64,000 nt of DNA, taken from the NCBI GenBank assembly GCA_965205735.1, contig OZ242179.1:868001-932000 (forward strand), given 5' to 3'. The position numbers and the translations under genes were made by a program. Under the pieces are notes generated by a model that worked only from the letters and a program-made list of their open reading frames with translations, did no database searches and was not told the DNA's origin. Origin of the DNA: VXNE01 sp965205735. GTDB lineage: Bacteria > Pseudomonadota > Gammaproteobacteria > Pseudomonadales > Azotimanducaceae. Of this stretch, positions 34,376-43,434 are shown in pieces. How positions within the stretch are numbered: the stretch's first letter is position 1; the number at the start of each line of letters is the position of its first letter.

Positions 34376-34900
34376 TTACCATGATCGGCCGCGCTGCGCC
34401 GGATCACGCATCGAATCGGGGCATAGGACCGGATTCCGCCTCCAGGGTCGCGAGCATCCCTTCGATGAGTTCGTCTCCTCATCGACGGCCAATACGATTG
34501 GCAGCGCTACGCTCTCCGAAGTACCGTATGCGCTACGCTCCGCTTTCGCCTCGTCCTCCAAGAGGGACACGTTTCCGGCCAAGCCGCGCGTCGCTTTGGA
34601 TACTTGACTCCGCGAACGGCGGCGCTTCTGACCGATTTTGACTTCTGTAGCCAGTCCAACCCGCGCAGCCATGTTCACCAGCTTGTCGATAGTGAATTTG
34701 CTGATCCGGCCGTTGACGAGTTCGCTCAGCCGCGATCTGGGTACGCCGAGCCGTCTGGCGGCCTCTTCCTGGGTGATGCCCTCGCGAGCGATGTACGCTT
34801 CGATGGCATCCATTAGTTGCGAACGAAGTTTCAGGTTGGTCGCCTCCTCTGGACCGTCCGCAATAGCATCCCACACACTACCGTAGGTGTGAATCTCCAT
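34376..34900 (-). CDS. XRE-family antitoxin, HigA-like, with unusual C-terminal extension
   Basis: 174 residues. The first 95 are typical: MEIHTYGSVWDAIADGPEEA, LKLRSQLMDAIEAYI, then the helix-turn-helix ITQEEAARRLGVPRSRLSEL and NGRISKFTIDKLVNMAARVG. This family (partner of phage Gp49-like/HigB toxins) is usually about 95-100 residues. The extra 80 residues (from SRSQVSKATR on) are unconserved in appearance and run up to the riboswitch, so they may be read-through after loss of the native stop. A toxin relic lies 18 bases upstream. Confidence 0.7.
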   Translation of the reverse strand: MEIHTYGSVWDAIADGPEEATNLKLRSQLMDAIEAYIAREGITQEEAARRLGVPRSRLSELVNGRISKFTIDKLVNMAARVGLATEVKIGQKRRRSRSQVSKATRGLAGNVSLLEDEAKAERSAYGTSESVALPIVLAVDEETNSSKGCSRPWRRNPVLCPDSMRDPAQRGRSW

Positions 34901-34918
34901 GAGCTAACTCCTCTGCCT

Positions 34919-35044
34919 CAACTCCGTTCGAACCGCCTTCAGTCGGGACTTGGCAGTTTCGATTTCCTTCGCCGGCGTTCTCTGCGATTTCTTTACAAAC
35001 ACATGCAACACGTACACCGAATCACCGATGTTCGTCACATACAT
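34919..35044 (-). pseudogene. C-terminal relic of a Gp49-like/HigB toxin
   Basis: On the minus strand 35044-34919 encodes MYVTNIGDSVYVLHVFVKKS followed by QRTPAKEIETAKSRLK, 41 residues. The pattern YVLHxFxKKxQxTPxxEIxxAxxR is the C-terminal half of phage-derived Gp49-like (RelE/ParE-fold) toxins, normally about 110 residues. An in-frame TGA two codons before the ATG and lack of N-terminal toxin sequence upstream mean that the first half is gone. It directly precedes the HigA-like antitoxin in the usual toxin-first order. Confidence 0.65.
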
Positions 35045-35121
35045 GGCTCAAAGGCCGCTGTACTCAATGCGTGGAGGCGATGACTCGTTAACGGAACCTA
35101 CCGGAAGCGAGCGAAGCCCGG

Positions 35122-35595
35122 TCAGAAGACGTATCGGGCCAGGCTCTCCGCCACGCAGCACGGTTTTTGCTGGCCCTCGACCTCCATCACGATCTCGCTC
35201 ATCACTTCGATCATGCCGCCCTTGATCTCGACGGTCTTGAGCGTGCTCTGCGTCCGCACTCGCGCGCCCACGGGCACCGGCGCGGGAAAGCGCACCCTGT
35301 TGAAGCCGTAGTTGATGGCGAGCTTCTGGCCCTCGATCCTCCGTCCCTGGGGGGCCCCCGCCGAGCGCGGCAAGTGACCCAGGATCGACAACGTGAGGTG
35401 GCCGTGGGCGATCGGAGCGCCGAACGGCCCAGCCTTCGCGCGCTCGATATCGATGTGAATCCACTGATGATCCATCGTCACGTCTGCGAAATCGTTGATG
35501 CGTTGCTGGTCTATCTCGAACCAGTCGGAGCGCGGCGTCGATTCGCCGATGCGCGCGGTCAACGTTTCATATGCGGCTTGCAGGTTGTCGGCCAT
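35122..35595 (-). CDS. MaoC-family dehydratase
   Basis: 157 residues, single hot-dog fold. The motif region is VTMDHQWIHIDIERAKAGPF followed by GAPIAHGHLTLSILGHL (about 40-75), the MaoC hydratase signature with the catalytic Asp/His equivalents. Sequences of this subtype (DxxxTxxxxDWxxIDQxRINxFA) are often annotated as nodulation-factor NodN-like. It hydrates an enoyl-CoA or related thioester. It is only distantly similar to the MaoC at 22626. Confidence 0.88.
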   Translation of the reverse strand: MADNLQAAYETLTARIGESTPRSDWFEIDQQRINDFADVTMDHQWIHIDIERAKAGPFGAPIAHGHLTLSILGHLPRSAGAPQGRRIEGQKLAINYGFNRVRFPAPVPVGARVRTQSTLKTVEIKGGMIEVMSEIVMEVEGQQKPCCVAESLARYVF

Positions 35596-35784
35596 GGTTT
35601 TTCTCCTTGTCGCTGTTGCCTTGACTTGGCTTGTATTCGACTTCAGGCGGGTCGGCCGCCGTCCGAAGTCTTCATGCTACCGCACCCGCCGCGCGCTTGA
35701 CCCGCCGATACGCTGCTCTACAACCACTTGGCGCGAGCGTCTCAATGCCACACCGCGACCAACTGCGTTTACACTGTCGATAGC

Positions 35785-36165
35785 ATGAATTTCATCGACC
35801 ACCCCCTGACGGGCACGCCCTTCGGCACGGCCCTCGACCTGTGCCTGATCCTCGCGGCGCTCGCGTGGATTTTCTCCGTGATCAGTCGCGAATATTCCTG
35901 GGTGGACCGCCTGTGGCCCATCTGCCCGCGAAGAAACAAAGCGTCCGTTCATCACAACCGGGCTCTTCCGCTACTGCCGCCACCCCAACTACCTCTGCGA
36001 ACTGGGCATGTGGTAGGTGTTGTATCTCTTCGCCGTCGGGGCATCGAATCAGTGGCTGCACTGGACCGGCCTCGGCTGCGTCCTGCTGACGCTGCTTTTC
36101 GTCGCCTCCATACGGTTGGGAGAGTCGATTTCGCTTGGCAGATATCCTGCCTACGGCGACTAGCA
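35785..36165 (+). pseudogene. DUF1295 / steroid-5-alpha-reductase-like membrane protein, relic
   Basis: The ATG at 35785 opens MNFIDHPLTGTPFGTALDLC with a membrane span and YSWVDRLWPICP. After a deletion the 3' half resumes in another frame: GLFRYCRHPNYLCELGMW, then an in-frame TAG, then VLYLFAVGASNQWLHWTG and SIRLGESISLGRYPAYGD. RHPNYxxE is the hallmark of the DUF1295/isoprenylcysteine-methyltransferase-like fold. More than half of the usual 260-290 residues are missing, and frameshift plus nonsense confirm decay. Confidence 0.7.
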
Positions 36166-36197
36166 GGCCAGTACGCCGTGCGTAGTTCCCCTGCGAG

Positions 36198-36566
36198 TTA
36201 GTCTTGGAACTTGAGGCGCATATTGCTTAACCCAATGCCAATCCGAGACCTAACGTCACTAGTGAACTTGTTAACTTCGAGTCTGTTGAGCATATTGACA
36301 AGCCGCATCTCAAGCATATCCATCTCATCATTGTGAGAATTCCTAGTATCTGAATCTTTTGTTGGCTCGACTAAAACCATCTTGTTATGGTGAGAAATTA
36401 AAATACTGGATATCGTACCCGCAGTGCCTTTGTTAGGAGCTGAACGCAATGTTCTATAAATTTCTCTATATATGTCTTTATGATTGGCTTGTAGCCGTCG
36501 ATCCCCCTCTATGTGAAATAGGCACTTAACAATTGATGAAAGCCAAGGAATAGGAGGGAGACTCAT
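36198..36566 (-). CDS. Hypothetical protein in a low-GC island
   Basis: 122 residues from the ATG at 36566 (an upstream start at 36623 is possible). The surrounding 36190-36610 is by eye near 40% GC against over 60% elsewhere, and the codons are AT-ending, so the segment was probably imported. The product is hydrophilic with a helical middle (DEMDMLEMRLVNMLNRLEVN). I recognise no domain. There is no promoter or partner gene; it could be the remnant of a larger imported gene. Confidence 0.4.
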   Translation of the reverse strand: MSLPPIPWLSSIVKCLFHIEGDRRLQANHKDIYREIYRTLRSAPNKGTAGTISSILISHHNKMVLVEPTKDSDTRNSHNDEMDMLEMRLVNMLNRLEVNKFTSDVRSRIGIGLSNMRLKFQD

Positions 36567-36644
36567 AGCCACTCGGATAGTTAGCGCCTTCAGCCCGCGT
36601 GCGGGAAGGTGACCGCGCGCCACTATTGCCTAAGAATGTAACAC

Positions 36645-37403
36645 TCAGAAATGCGACACGCCGCCGTCGATGCTGATGGTGTCCGCAGTATGGTAGGCGC
36701 TTTCGTCGCTGGCGAAATACACGGCCATGGCGCGGAAGTCGGCGGGTTTGCCCCAACGCCGCTGCGGAATCCGCTTGAGAACCCTGGTCTTGAATACTTC
36801 GGTCTGGAACGCCCGTTCCGTCATTGCCGTCTCGATCCAGCCGGGGATGATGGCATTCGCGCGTATGCCGTAGCGGGCCTGGCCGATGGCCAGTGACTGA
36901 ATCAGCGCGATGACGCCCGCCTTGGTCGCCGAGTAGTGTTCGCCGCCGCGCGCGCCGAAACGCGCCGTGCCGCTGCTGGTGACGACCAGCGAACCGCCGC
37001 GGCCGTTCTGCTTCATATGCTTGACCGCTTCCCGGAAGGTGAACATCACGCCGTCCATGTTCACCTTGAAGACGCGATGCCATTCCTCGGGCGTCATGGC
37101 GTCAAAATTCGCGCCGCCGCCGCCAACGCCGGCATTGGCGAAGCATGCGTCCACCTGCCCGAAAATCTCCACGGTTCGCGCGAACGCGTCCACCACCTGC
37201 TGTTCATCGCTGACATCGCAGCGCAGCGCGGCCACCTTGCCGCCGTAGGTTTCGAGCTTGGCTTGCGCCGCCGCGTTTTTCTTTTCGTTGGTGCCCCAGA
37301 TGCAGACGCCGGCACCGTGCTCGGCCAACCCTTCGGCATATCCCAGGCCGATGCCCCCGTTGCCGCCCGTCACCAGCCCCACCTTGCCGCTCAAGTCGAA
37401 CAT
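36645..37403 (-). CDS. SDR-family oxidoreductase
   Basis: 252 residues, classical SDR. TGGNGGIGLGYAEGLAEHGA (nucleotide binding, about 12-31), CFANAGVGGGG, the catalytic Ser in LVVTSSGTA, YSATK and the closing ISIDGGVSHF are all present. It is an NAD(P)-dependent dehydrogenase or reductase with unknown substrate. An EthD-domain gene lies upstream on the same strand after 61 bases. Confidence 0.9.
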   Translation of the reverse strand: MFDLSGKVGLVTGGNGGIGLGYAEGLAEHGAGVCIWGTNEKKNAAAQAKLETYGGKVAALRCDVSDEQQVVDAFARTVEIFGQVDACFANAGVGGGGANFDAMTPEEWHRVFKVNMDGVMFTFREAVKHMKQNGRGGSLVVTSSGTARFGARGGEHYSATKAGVIALIQSLAIGQARYGIRANAIIPGWIETAMTERAFQTEVFKTRVLKRIPQRRWGKPADFRAMAVYFASDESAYHTADTISIDGGVSHF

Positions 37404-37464
37404 GCTGTCCTCCGTCTGCCCGCAACGCCTATGTTATGCGAGTGCCGCAGAATCGTGTCGGCGA

Positions 37465-38193
37465 TCAGGGAATACCAACCATCTCCGTTCGCGCGCGAAG
37501 CACCTCCATGCGGTCGCTGTCCACCCACTCTTCCATGCCGTCCGGCCTGATGTGTTCCCGGTAGCCCGCCCAACCGTCGTGATCGTGAAAGTACAACTCG
37601 GCCATGCCGGCGTAAGGCTCGTCTGCGGGGTGGATGCTGTGGCTCACGACGTAGCGGAATCCGCCGGCCTGATCCATGGCCTGTTTGACGTTCGGCACAT
37701 GCACGTCGAGCCAATGCGCAAACAGCGCGTCGTAGTCGGTGCCCGGCTTCACCGCCACCAGGAAGGTCACCTTGAAGAATCCGGACCGCGTCATGGGATA
37801 CGGCGCGTTCAGCGTCAGCGGCTCCGTGCTCAAGTGCTCGGCGCCGTCGATCACGACGTACTCGCGCGTCGCCCAAGGCATGTACGGTTCCACCTTCTGC
37901 TGAAACGTGTCTCTCGGCGTGATTCCGTGGGGTTCCTCGGGGGTAGGCAATGGCCGGTCGAACCAGAGCTGGGCGACGCCGTCCCAGGGATAATCGCCGC
38001 CCGCGTTGGCCTCGTAGAGCGTCGCAAAGTAGCGCCTCGCGTGGGGTTGCCCCCGCCGCACAAGACCCTCCTGGCGTTGGATAACGTCCGGCATGTGGTT
38101 CGCGAACCAATGGGCGACCAGCTCTTCTCTCGAAGTCTCCGGCCTGCGCCTGATGAGGTACATCACCTTGGCACCGGGAATTTGCTCGACCAT
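37465..38193 (-). CDS. Tandem EthD-domain protein
   Basis: 242 residues from the ATG at 38193. It contains two ferredoxin-like EthD units: MYLIRRRPETSREELVAHWF with NHMPDVIQ (about 11-40), and KVTFLVAVKPGTDYDALFAH with WLDVHVPNVKQ (about 140-170). Each has the HW...H(M/V)P signature. EthD-type proteins are dimeric alpha+beta barrel proteins found with oxidative degradation genes. The role is usually accessory or a small lyase/oxygenase, and here it is unknown. It is divergent to the CoA-transferase. Confidence 0.82.
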   Translation of the reverse strand: MVEQIPGAKVMYLIRRRPETSREELVAHWFANHMPDVIQRQEGLVRRGQPHARRYFATLYEANAGGDYPWDGVAQLWFDRPLPTPEEPHGITPRDTFQQKVEPYMPWATREYVVIDGAEHLSTEPLTLNAPYPMTRSGFFKVTFLVAVKPGTDYDALFAHWLDVHVPNVKQAMDQAGGFRYVVSHSIHPADEPYAGMAELYFHDHDGWAGYREHIRPDGMEEWVDSDRMEVLRARTEMVGIP

Positions 38194-38332
38194 GTTCGAT
38201 CCTTTGGCTGGCTGGCGTAACCCGCGACTATATGCCGCCGCGGCGCGAGTCGCCAAGACACCCAACGCGAAGATATGATTGTCAGCGACTCGCGGTGTTC
38301 ACTTAACGGTCAACTTGACACAGGAGACGCCA

Positions 38333-39553
38333 ATGCCCGCATTGGACGGCATCAGGATCCTCGACATGACCCAGTACGAGTCCGGCACGTCGTGCACCCA
38401 GGCGCTGGCCTGGCTCGGCGCAGACGTGGTCAAGGTCGAGGCTCCCGGGCACGGCGATCCTGGCCGAGGCGTCGGCCACAACACGGCCTACCAGGACTAC
38501 GCCCCCTACTATTGCGCCTGGAACGCGAACAAGCGCAGCCTGGCCATCGATCTTCGCACCGACGAGGGCCACGGCCTGTTCATGCGGCTCGTGCCGAGGT
38601 TCGATGTCTTCGTCGAGAACTACGGTCCCGGCGTAACCGAGCGACTTCGTATCGACTACGAGACGCTCAACGCCGCCAATCCCGGCCTGATCTACACCCG
38701 CATCAAGGGCTTTGGGACCACGGGGCCCTACTCACACTTCCGATCCATGGACATGGTCGCGCAGGCCGCCGCCGGGGCGTTCTCCATCACCGGCGAGGCC
38801 GACGGTCCGCCCATGATGCCGGGTTCGACCACGGCAGACTCCGGCACTGGCGTACAGACGGCAATGGCGATTCTGGCCGCCTACATCCAACGGTCGCGCA
38901 CGGGCAAGGGCCAACTGGTCGAACTGTCCATGCAGGAAGCGATGATCTACTACACCCGCACCCGCGCCTACATAGGTTCCCGCTGGGGGACCCAGGCCAC
39001 GCCCCGCAGGGGCAATTCCGGCGGTCGGCCTCCCGTCGATATCTATCCCTGCAAGCCGTTCGGCCCGAACGACTACATCTACCTGATGCCCGTCAACCAG
39101 GACCATTGGGACGGGTTGTGCGCCGCGATCGACCGGGGCGACATGCTCATCGATCCCCGGTTCGAGACAATGGCCGCGCGGATACAGAACGGTAACGCGC
39201 TATACGAGGTAATCCGCGACTGGACGAGCCAGCGCACGAAATACGAAGCCATGGAGACCATCGCGGAAGCCGGCGTGCCTTGCTCCGCTTGTCTCGACAC
39301 CGCCGAACTTCACCACGACAAGCACTTGAAGGCGCGGGGCTTCATCCACGAAATGGACCTGCCGGTGCACGGCAGAGTGCCCATGCTCGGCTTCGCCCCG
39401 CGCCTGTCGGACTCGGAAGTCGAAATGACGGCGCCGCCGAGACTCGGCCAGCACACCGACGAACTGCTCGCTTCCGAGCTCGATTTGGACGCGCAAACAC
39501 TGTCAGCGCTGCGCGAAGCCGGGGTGATCGGCGATCCAATGCGATTCTCCTGA
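38333..39553 (+). CDS. CaiB/BaiF-type (class III) CoA-transferase
   Basis: 406 residues from the ATG at 38333, preceded by AGGAGACGCC. N-terminal GIRILDMTQYESGTSCTQAL with LGADVVKVEAPGHGDPGR is standard; the catalytic Asp lies in STTADSGTGVQTAMAILAAY (about 162-181). The enzyme moves CoA between carboxylic acids through aspartyl-CoA thioester chemistry. The substrate is unknown. The GNAT gene 4 bases downstream is probably co-translated. Confidence 0.9.
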   Translation: MPALDGIRILDMTQYESGTSCTQALAWLGADVVKVEAPGHGDPGRGVGHNTAYQDYAPYYCAWNANKRSLAIDLRTDEGHGLFMRLVPRFDVFVENYGPGVTERLRIDYETLNAANPGLIYTRIKGFGTTGPYSHFRSMDMVAQAAAGAFSITGEADGPPMMPGSTTADSGTGVQTAMAILAAYIQRSRTGKGQLVELSMQEAMIYYTRTRAYIGSRWGTQATPRRGNSGGRPPVDIYPCKPFGPNDYIYLMPVNQDHWDGLCAAIDRGDMLIDPRFETMAARIQNGNALYEVIRDWTSQRTKYEAMETIAEAGVPCSACLDTAELHHDKHLKARGFIHEMDLPVHGRVPMLGFAPRLSDSEVEMTAPPRLGQHTDELLASELDLDAQTLSALREAGVIGDPMRFS

Positions 39554-39557
39554 CAGC

Positions 39558-40049
39558 TTGAAGGCGGTAACGCTGCGGCCGGTGCGGCGCGCCGACGGCC
39601 CGCTGTACAGAAACTGGTTGCGCGATCCGGCGCTCGCCGGATGGCATGGCCGGGAACTGGAACCGACGGCGGAGTTCCGCCGCGCGCTCAGGTCTCGCTA
39701 CAACTTCATCATCGAGGCGGACAAGCGCGCCGTCGGCCATGTCGCCATTGAAGCGGACTGGGACCGCGATACGTCAGCGGAATTCGGGCTCGTGATCGAC
39801 CCATCGCATCAGCGGCGCGGGTTCGGCAAACGCGCGGTGTCACTGGCGCTGGCATTCGCGTTCCGCGAGACCCCCACGCATCGCGTGTGGGCGGGGGTCC
39901 TCGGCAACAACGTGCCGGCGTTGCGATTCTTCGAAGCCGCCGGTTTCGTCGAGGAAGGACGGGCTCGCGAAGCTCGGCTCGACGGCGACGAATGGATCGA
40001 CTACGTCTACTTCTCCATTCTGCGCCGCGAATGGGCGCAGCGACTATAG
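39558..40049 (+). CDS. GNAT-family N-acetyltransferase
   Basis: 163 residues from a TTG that begins 4 bases after the CoA-transferase stop. RimJ/RimL-like arrangement: VTLRPVRRADGPLYRNWLRD, acetyl-CoA loop HQRRGFGKRAVSLALAFAF (about 85-103), then NVPALRFFEAAGFVEEGRAR. The group acetylates protein N-termini or small amines; the acceptor here is unknown. Confidence 0.85.
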   Translation: MKAVTLRPVRRADGPLYRNWLRDPALAGWHGRELEPTAEFRRALRSRYNFIIEADKRAVGHVAIEADWDRDTSAEFGLVIDPSHQRRGFGKRAVSLALAFAFRETPTHRVWAGVLGNNVPALRFFEAAGFVEEGRAREARLDGDEWIDYVYFSILRREWAQRL

Positions 40050-40082
40050 CCGGCAGACGCCGGCCTTCGGCACTTCCATGGT

Positions 40083-40628
40083 CTACATCGCGGGAGCGAT
40101 GACGCCGCAACCGACGCGTCCGCCCGCGCCTCCGATCGGTTGGGTGGCGTGATCGTCGCCCATGGCGTGAATCACCAGCGCGGCCCCGTCTTCATCCATC
40201 AGCGCCGCCGCCCCGTCGGGCGCGTTTTCGGACATGCCACCGACAGTTACGCCGGTCGTGTATAGCTCCGCCTGCACGGTTCCCGCTTCGCTCGCGTATA
40301 TGTTTGGAAGATCGCCGTTGTCCGGCCCTTCGGGATTGAGCAGACCATGCTTGGCGCCCGCGGGGTTGATGTGGCCCATCGACGCCTTGAAGTCCGGTTC
40401 GCAAGCGCCGACGCCATGGAGGTGAATCGCATGTTTGCCCGGCGAAAGGTTGGTGAGTTCCAAATGGATCAGAACCCCGCGAGGCCCCTGCCAGAGCTTG
40501 GCTTCGCCGATAACTTCGCCTGCCGGACTAGTGAAATGGGCGGTCGCCGCAGGCTGCATTTCGTCCGCCATCGACGTTCCCGCCAGCAGCGCCCCTCCCA
40601 CCAACATACAGACCAGCTTTTTGAGCAC
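40083..40628 (-). CDS. sodC: Cu/Zn superoxide dismutase, periplasmic
   Basis: 181 residues from a GTG at 40628 with GGAGGATA just upstream; upstream ATGs lack that site. A signal peptide (KKLVCMLVGGALLAGTSMA) sends it to the periplasm. Metal ligands: HLHG (His69, His71), His86 in SMGHINP, His94 in AKHGLLNP, the zinc Asp in DNGDLPN and His154 in LVIHAMGDDH. The disulfide Cys pair is Cys76 and Cys174 and the active-site Arg is in GGRVGCGVI. Bacterial SodC dismutes superoxide outside the cytoplasm. Confidence 0.95.
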   Translation of the reverse strand: MLKKLVCMLVGGALLAGTSMADEMQPAATAHFTSPAGEVIGEAKLWQGPRGVLIHLELTNLSPGKHAIHLHGVGACEPDFKASMGHINPAGAKHGLLNPEGPDNGDLPNIYASEAGTVQAELYTTGVTVGGMSENAPDGAAALMDEDGAALVIHAMGDDHATQPIGGAGGRVGCGVIAPAM

Positions 40629-40776
40629 TATCCATCCTCCGTCGCCATCGATTTCACCCGGGATTCTTTGCACCCGACCATAGGGCTACCTTATCCTCGG
40701 CGCAAGCACAAAGCCCGCGTACCGAACCGGAACTCGAAACCCGAACGGCTTGAATCGTGGAAACGCTCCGCAACGC

Positions 40777-41705
40777 ATGAACGACGACCCGGACTGGGCA
40801 GTACGCGCGAAGGCCTTTGACGCCATCGAACGCCTCGCCGTGCGCACATCGGGACAAATTCGCTGGGAAGACATTGTCCGCGGCTTTAGCGCGGACGGGC
40901 AGATGATGCATTTCGCCAATAGAGCCGTGGGAATCTTCAGGCCGCGACAAATGAGCGCGGCCCTCAGCATCAAGACAGTCGTGCCTCGAGCTGGCCGCGT
41001 CTCCCGGTACCGGGATCAGAGCATCGATGTCGATGAGCCAACCGGCCTCCTCCACTACGATCTCGCTCGCGGCGGATTGAAGAACCAGACCAATAGCGAT
41101 CTATACAAAGCCTACGTTCGCAGGGCACCGCTGATCTATTTCCGCGGCAGGGCACCTGCCGTGTATGAAGCTCTCTGGCCAGTTTGGGTGGAGCAATTCA
41201 GTGAGGCCGATGAGCGCGTGCTCGTCTCCGCACCCGATATGGTTGACGGGACTGTGAGTTCCGTCATGGCGTCGGGTTCAGCCGAACAATTGCAGGTCGA
41301 GGCAACCTATTCGCTTCGCTTGAGCCGCCGGCGCAACCATCAAGCCTGGTTCAGTAGTCGCACGAAGTCCGCTTATGGTTATCGGTGCGCATTGAGCGGC
41401 TTACCATTCCGCGATTTGCTCGTCGGCGCACACATTCTGCCCGATGCCCAAGGCGGTCCCGCGTCCGTGACCAACGGCATCTGCATGTCCACGCTGCATC
41501 ACACAGCGTTCGACACCAATCTGATCGGTATCGATCCGGACTTCCGCGTTCACGTTGCCAGGTGCGGGAGGGTCGGGATGGACCTTTGTTGGATAGCCTG
41601 AAAAAACTTCAGGGCGCGAGCCTTCGACTACCCGTCGACCCCTCGGCGCATCCCGACCCCGGTTTTCTCGAACAACGATTCAGCCGGTTTGTCAGCGCAA
41701 GTTGA
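40777..41705 (+). pseudogene. HNH endonuclease, C-terminal frameshift
   Basis: From the ATG at 40777 the protein has a 180-residue N-terminal region (IRWEDIVRGFSADGQMMHFA, ALSIKTVVPRAGRVSRYRDQ) and an HNH domain: YRCALSGLPFRDLLVGAHIL with NGICMSTLHHTAFDTNLIGI. The first frame ends at 41601 in unconserved VGMDLCWIA. The natural C-terminus DGPLLDSLKKLQGASLRLP to FLEQRFSRFVSAS continues in another frame to 41705, so one base is lost or gained near 41560-41575. The HNH core is intact, so a truncated nuclease might still act. Such proteins are often restriction or defence enzymes. Confidence 0.7.
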
Positions 41706-41837
41706 TGCACCGGGAACTTCGATGCCGCGGAGCCTCGTGAACTGCGCATCCTCCTTTGCCGCGCGCATCAACGCTGGCGAACTTTGATCGCCACGCCCAA
41801 ACTCAGCACAATGGCGTTTCGCGGGTTCGAGCAAGTC

Positions 41838-43367
41838 ATGTCCAGCATGGAACATTTCGATGTGATCATCGTCGGCGCCGGGGTTTCAGGCATCGGCGCG
41901 GCGTGTCACATGCGCACGAAATGCCCGACCCGGACATTCATCATTCTGGAAGGCCGCTCCGCCATCGGCGGGACGTGGGATCTGTTCCGCTACCCGGGGA
42001 TCCGCTCCGACAGCGACATGCACACCTTCGGCTACAACTTCAAGCCGTGGAAAAGCACCCAGGCGATCGCGGACGGAGAGTCGATCCTCGCCTATGTGAA
42101 CGAAGCGGCCACCGAATACGCCGTGACATCCCACATTCGATTTCGACATCGGGTCACGCGCGCAGCCTGGTCCACCGACGAGGCGCGCTGGACAGTCGAG
42201 TCGCAGCGATCCGACGATGGGGAGAGCGTTCGCTTCACGGGCAACTTCCTGTTCATGTGCAGCGGCTACTACAGCTACGCGAGCGGCTATACGCCGGAAT
42301 TGCCCGGCATTGAGCACTTCAAGGGCCCGGTCATCCATCCCCAGGCGTGGCCCGAGAATCTCGACTACGCGGGCAAGCGCGTGGCGGTCATCGGCAGCGG
42401 AGCGACCGCGATGACACTTGTGCCCGCCATGGCCGAGAAGGCGGCCCGGGTCACCATGATCCAACGCTCCCCCACCTATGTGATCTCGCTGCCGGCGCGG
42501 GACGCGATCGCCAACGGGTTGCGCCGACTGCTCCCGGAAAAGGTCGCTTACGCCATCACCCGCTGGAAGAACGTGTTGATTCAGTACTTCCTCTATCGCC
42601 GCACAAGGGTCAAACCCGAATCCGTCAAGTCACTAATTCTCAACGCCGCGCGCAAGCAACTGGGCGCCGAATACGTGGACAAGCACTTCACGCCGACCTA
42701 CAACCCCTGGGATCAACGCCTTTGCCTGATTCCGGACGGCGATCTCTTCAAGGCCATCAGGCGCGGCAAGGCCGAGGTGGTCACCGACACCATCGCCGGC
42801 ATTACCAGCAAAGGCGTGCGACTCGCATCGGGATTGGAAGTCGAAGCGGACATCCTGGTCACCGCAACAGGGTTGAATCTGGCCGTGATGGGCGGCGTCG
42901 AGTTCGGCGTCGATGGCGAGCCGGTCAGCTTTCCGGAGACGCTCAGTTACAAGGGCATGATGTACGCCGACGTGCCCAATTTCGCCAACGTCTTCGGCTA
43001 TGTAAACGCTTCCTGGACGCTCCGGGCGGATCTCACCTGCGAGTACGTCTGCCGCCTGCTGAATCGCATGACGGAGTCGGGCATGCGTCAATGCACTGCG
43101 CGCCTGCGGGACGAAGACCGGACCATGGAGCGCCGCCCATGGATCGTCGAATTCATGCCCGGCTACATGGCCCGGTCGATGCATCTGTTTCCCAGGCAGG
43201 GGGATCGCGATCCCTGGCGAAACACGCAGAATTACCTCGAGGACAGAAAGATCGCGCGCCACTACCCGCTGGAGGACGGCGTGTTAACGTTCAGCAATCC
43301 CGACGCGACCGAGACCGGCGTGGATACGCAATCACCGAAGGCCGCGCGGACGCGCAGCGCGGCCTGA
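41838..43367 (+). CDS. Baeyer-Villiger-type flavin monooxygenase
   Basis: 509 residues from the ATG at 41838; starts at 41784 and 41814 add unconserved residues. FAD motif VIIVGAGVSGIGAACHM (9-25), GGTWDLFRYPGIRSDSDMHT, the Baeyer-Villiger fingerprint FKGPVIHPQAWP (161-172, FxGxxxHxxxWP) and the NADPH motif VIGSGATAM (184-192) are present. These enzymes insert oxygen next to a carbonyl (ketone to ester or lactone) or oxidise heteroatoms. The neighbouring Gfo/Idh gene starts 67 bases on in the same direction. Substrate unknown. Confidence 0.92.
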   Translation: MSSMEHFDVIIVGAGVSGIGAACHMRTKCPTRTFIILEGRSAIGGTWDLFRYPGIRSDSDMHTFGYNFKPWKSTQAIADGESILAYVNEAATEYAVTSHIRFRHRVTRAAWSTDEARWTVESQRSDDGESVRFTGNFLFMCSGYYSYASGYTPELPGIEHFKGPVIHPQAWPENLDYAGKRVAVIGSGATAMTLVPAMAEKAARVTMIQRSPTYVISLPARDAIANGLRRLLPEKVAYAITRWKNVLIQYFLYRRTRVKPESVKSLILNAARKQLGAEYVDKHFTPTYNPWDQRLCLIPDGDLFKAIRRGKAEVVTDTIAGITSKGVRLASGLEVEADILVTATGLNLAVMGGVEFGVDGEPVSFPETLSYKGMMYADVPNFANVFGYVNASWTLRADLTCEYVCRLLNRMTESGMRQCTARLRDEDRTMERRPWIVEFMPGYMARSMHLFPRQGDRDPWRNTQNYLEDRKIARHYPLEDGVLTFSNPDATETGVDTQSPKAARTRSAA

Positions 43368-43434
43368 CTACGCCCCACAACAAGCGCGCCCGCGATCCTG
43401 GTCGCGTCGATAGAACCACATAGGGAACCTCACC

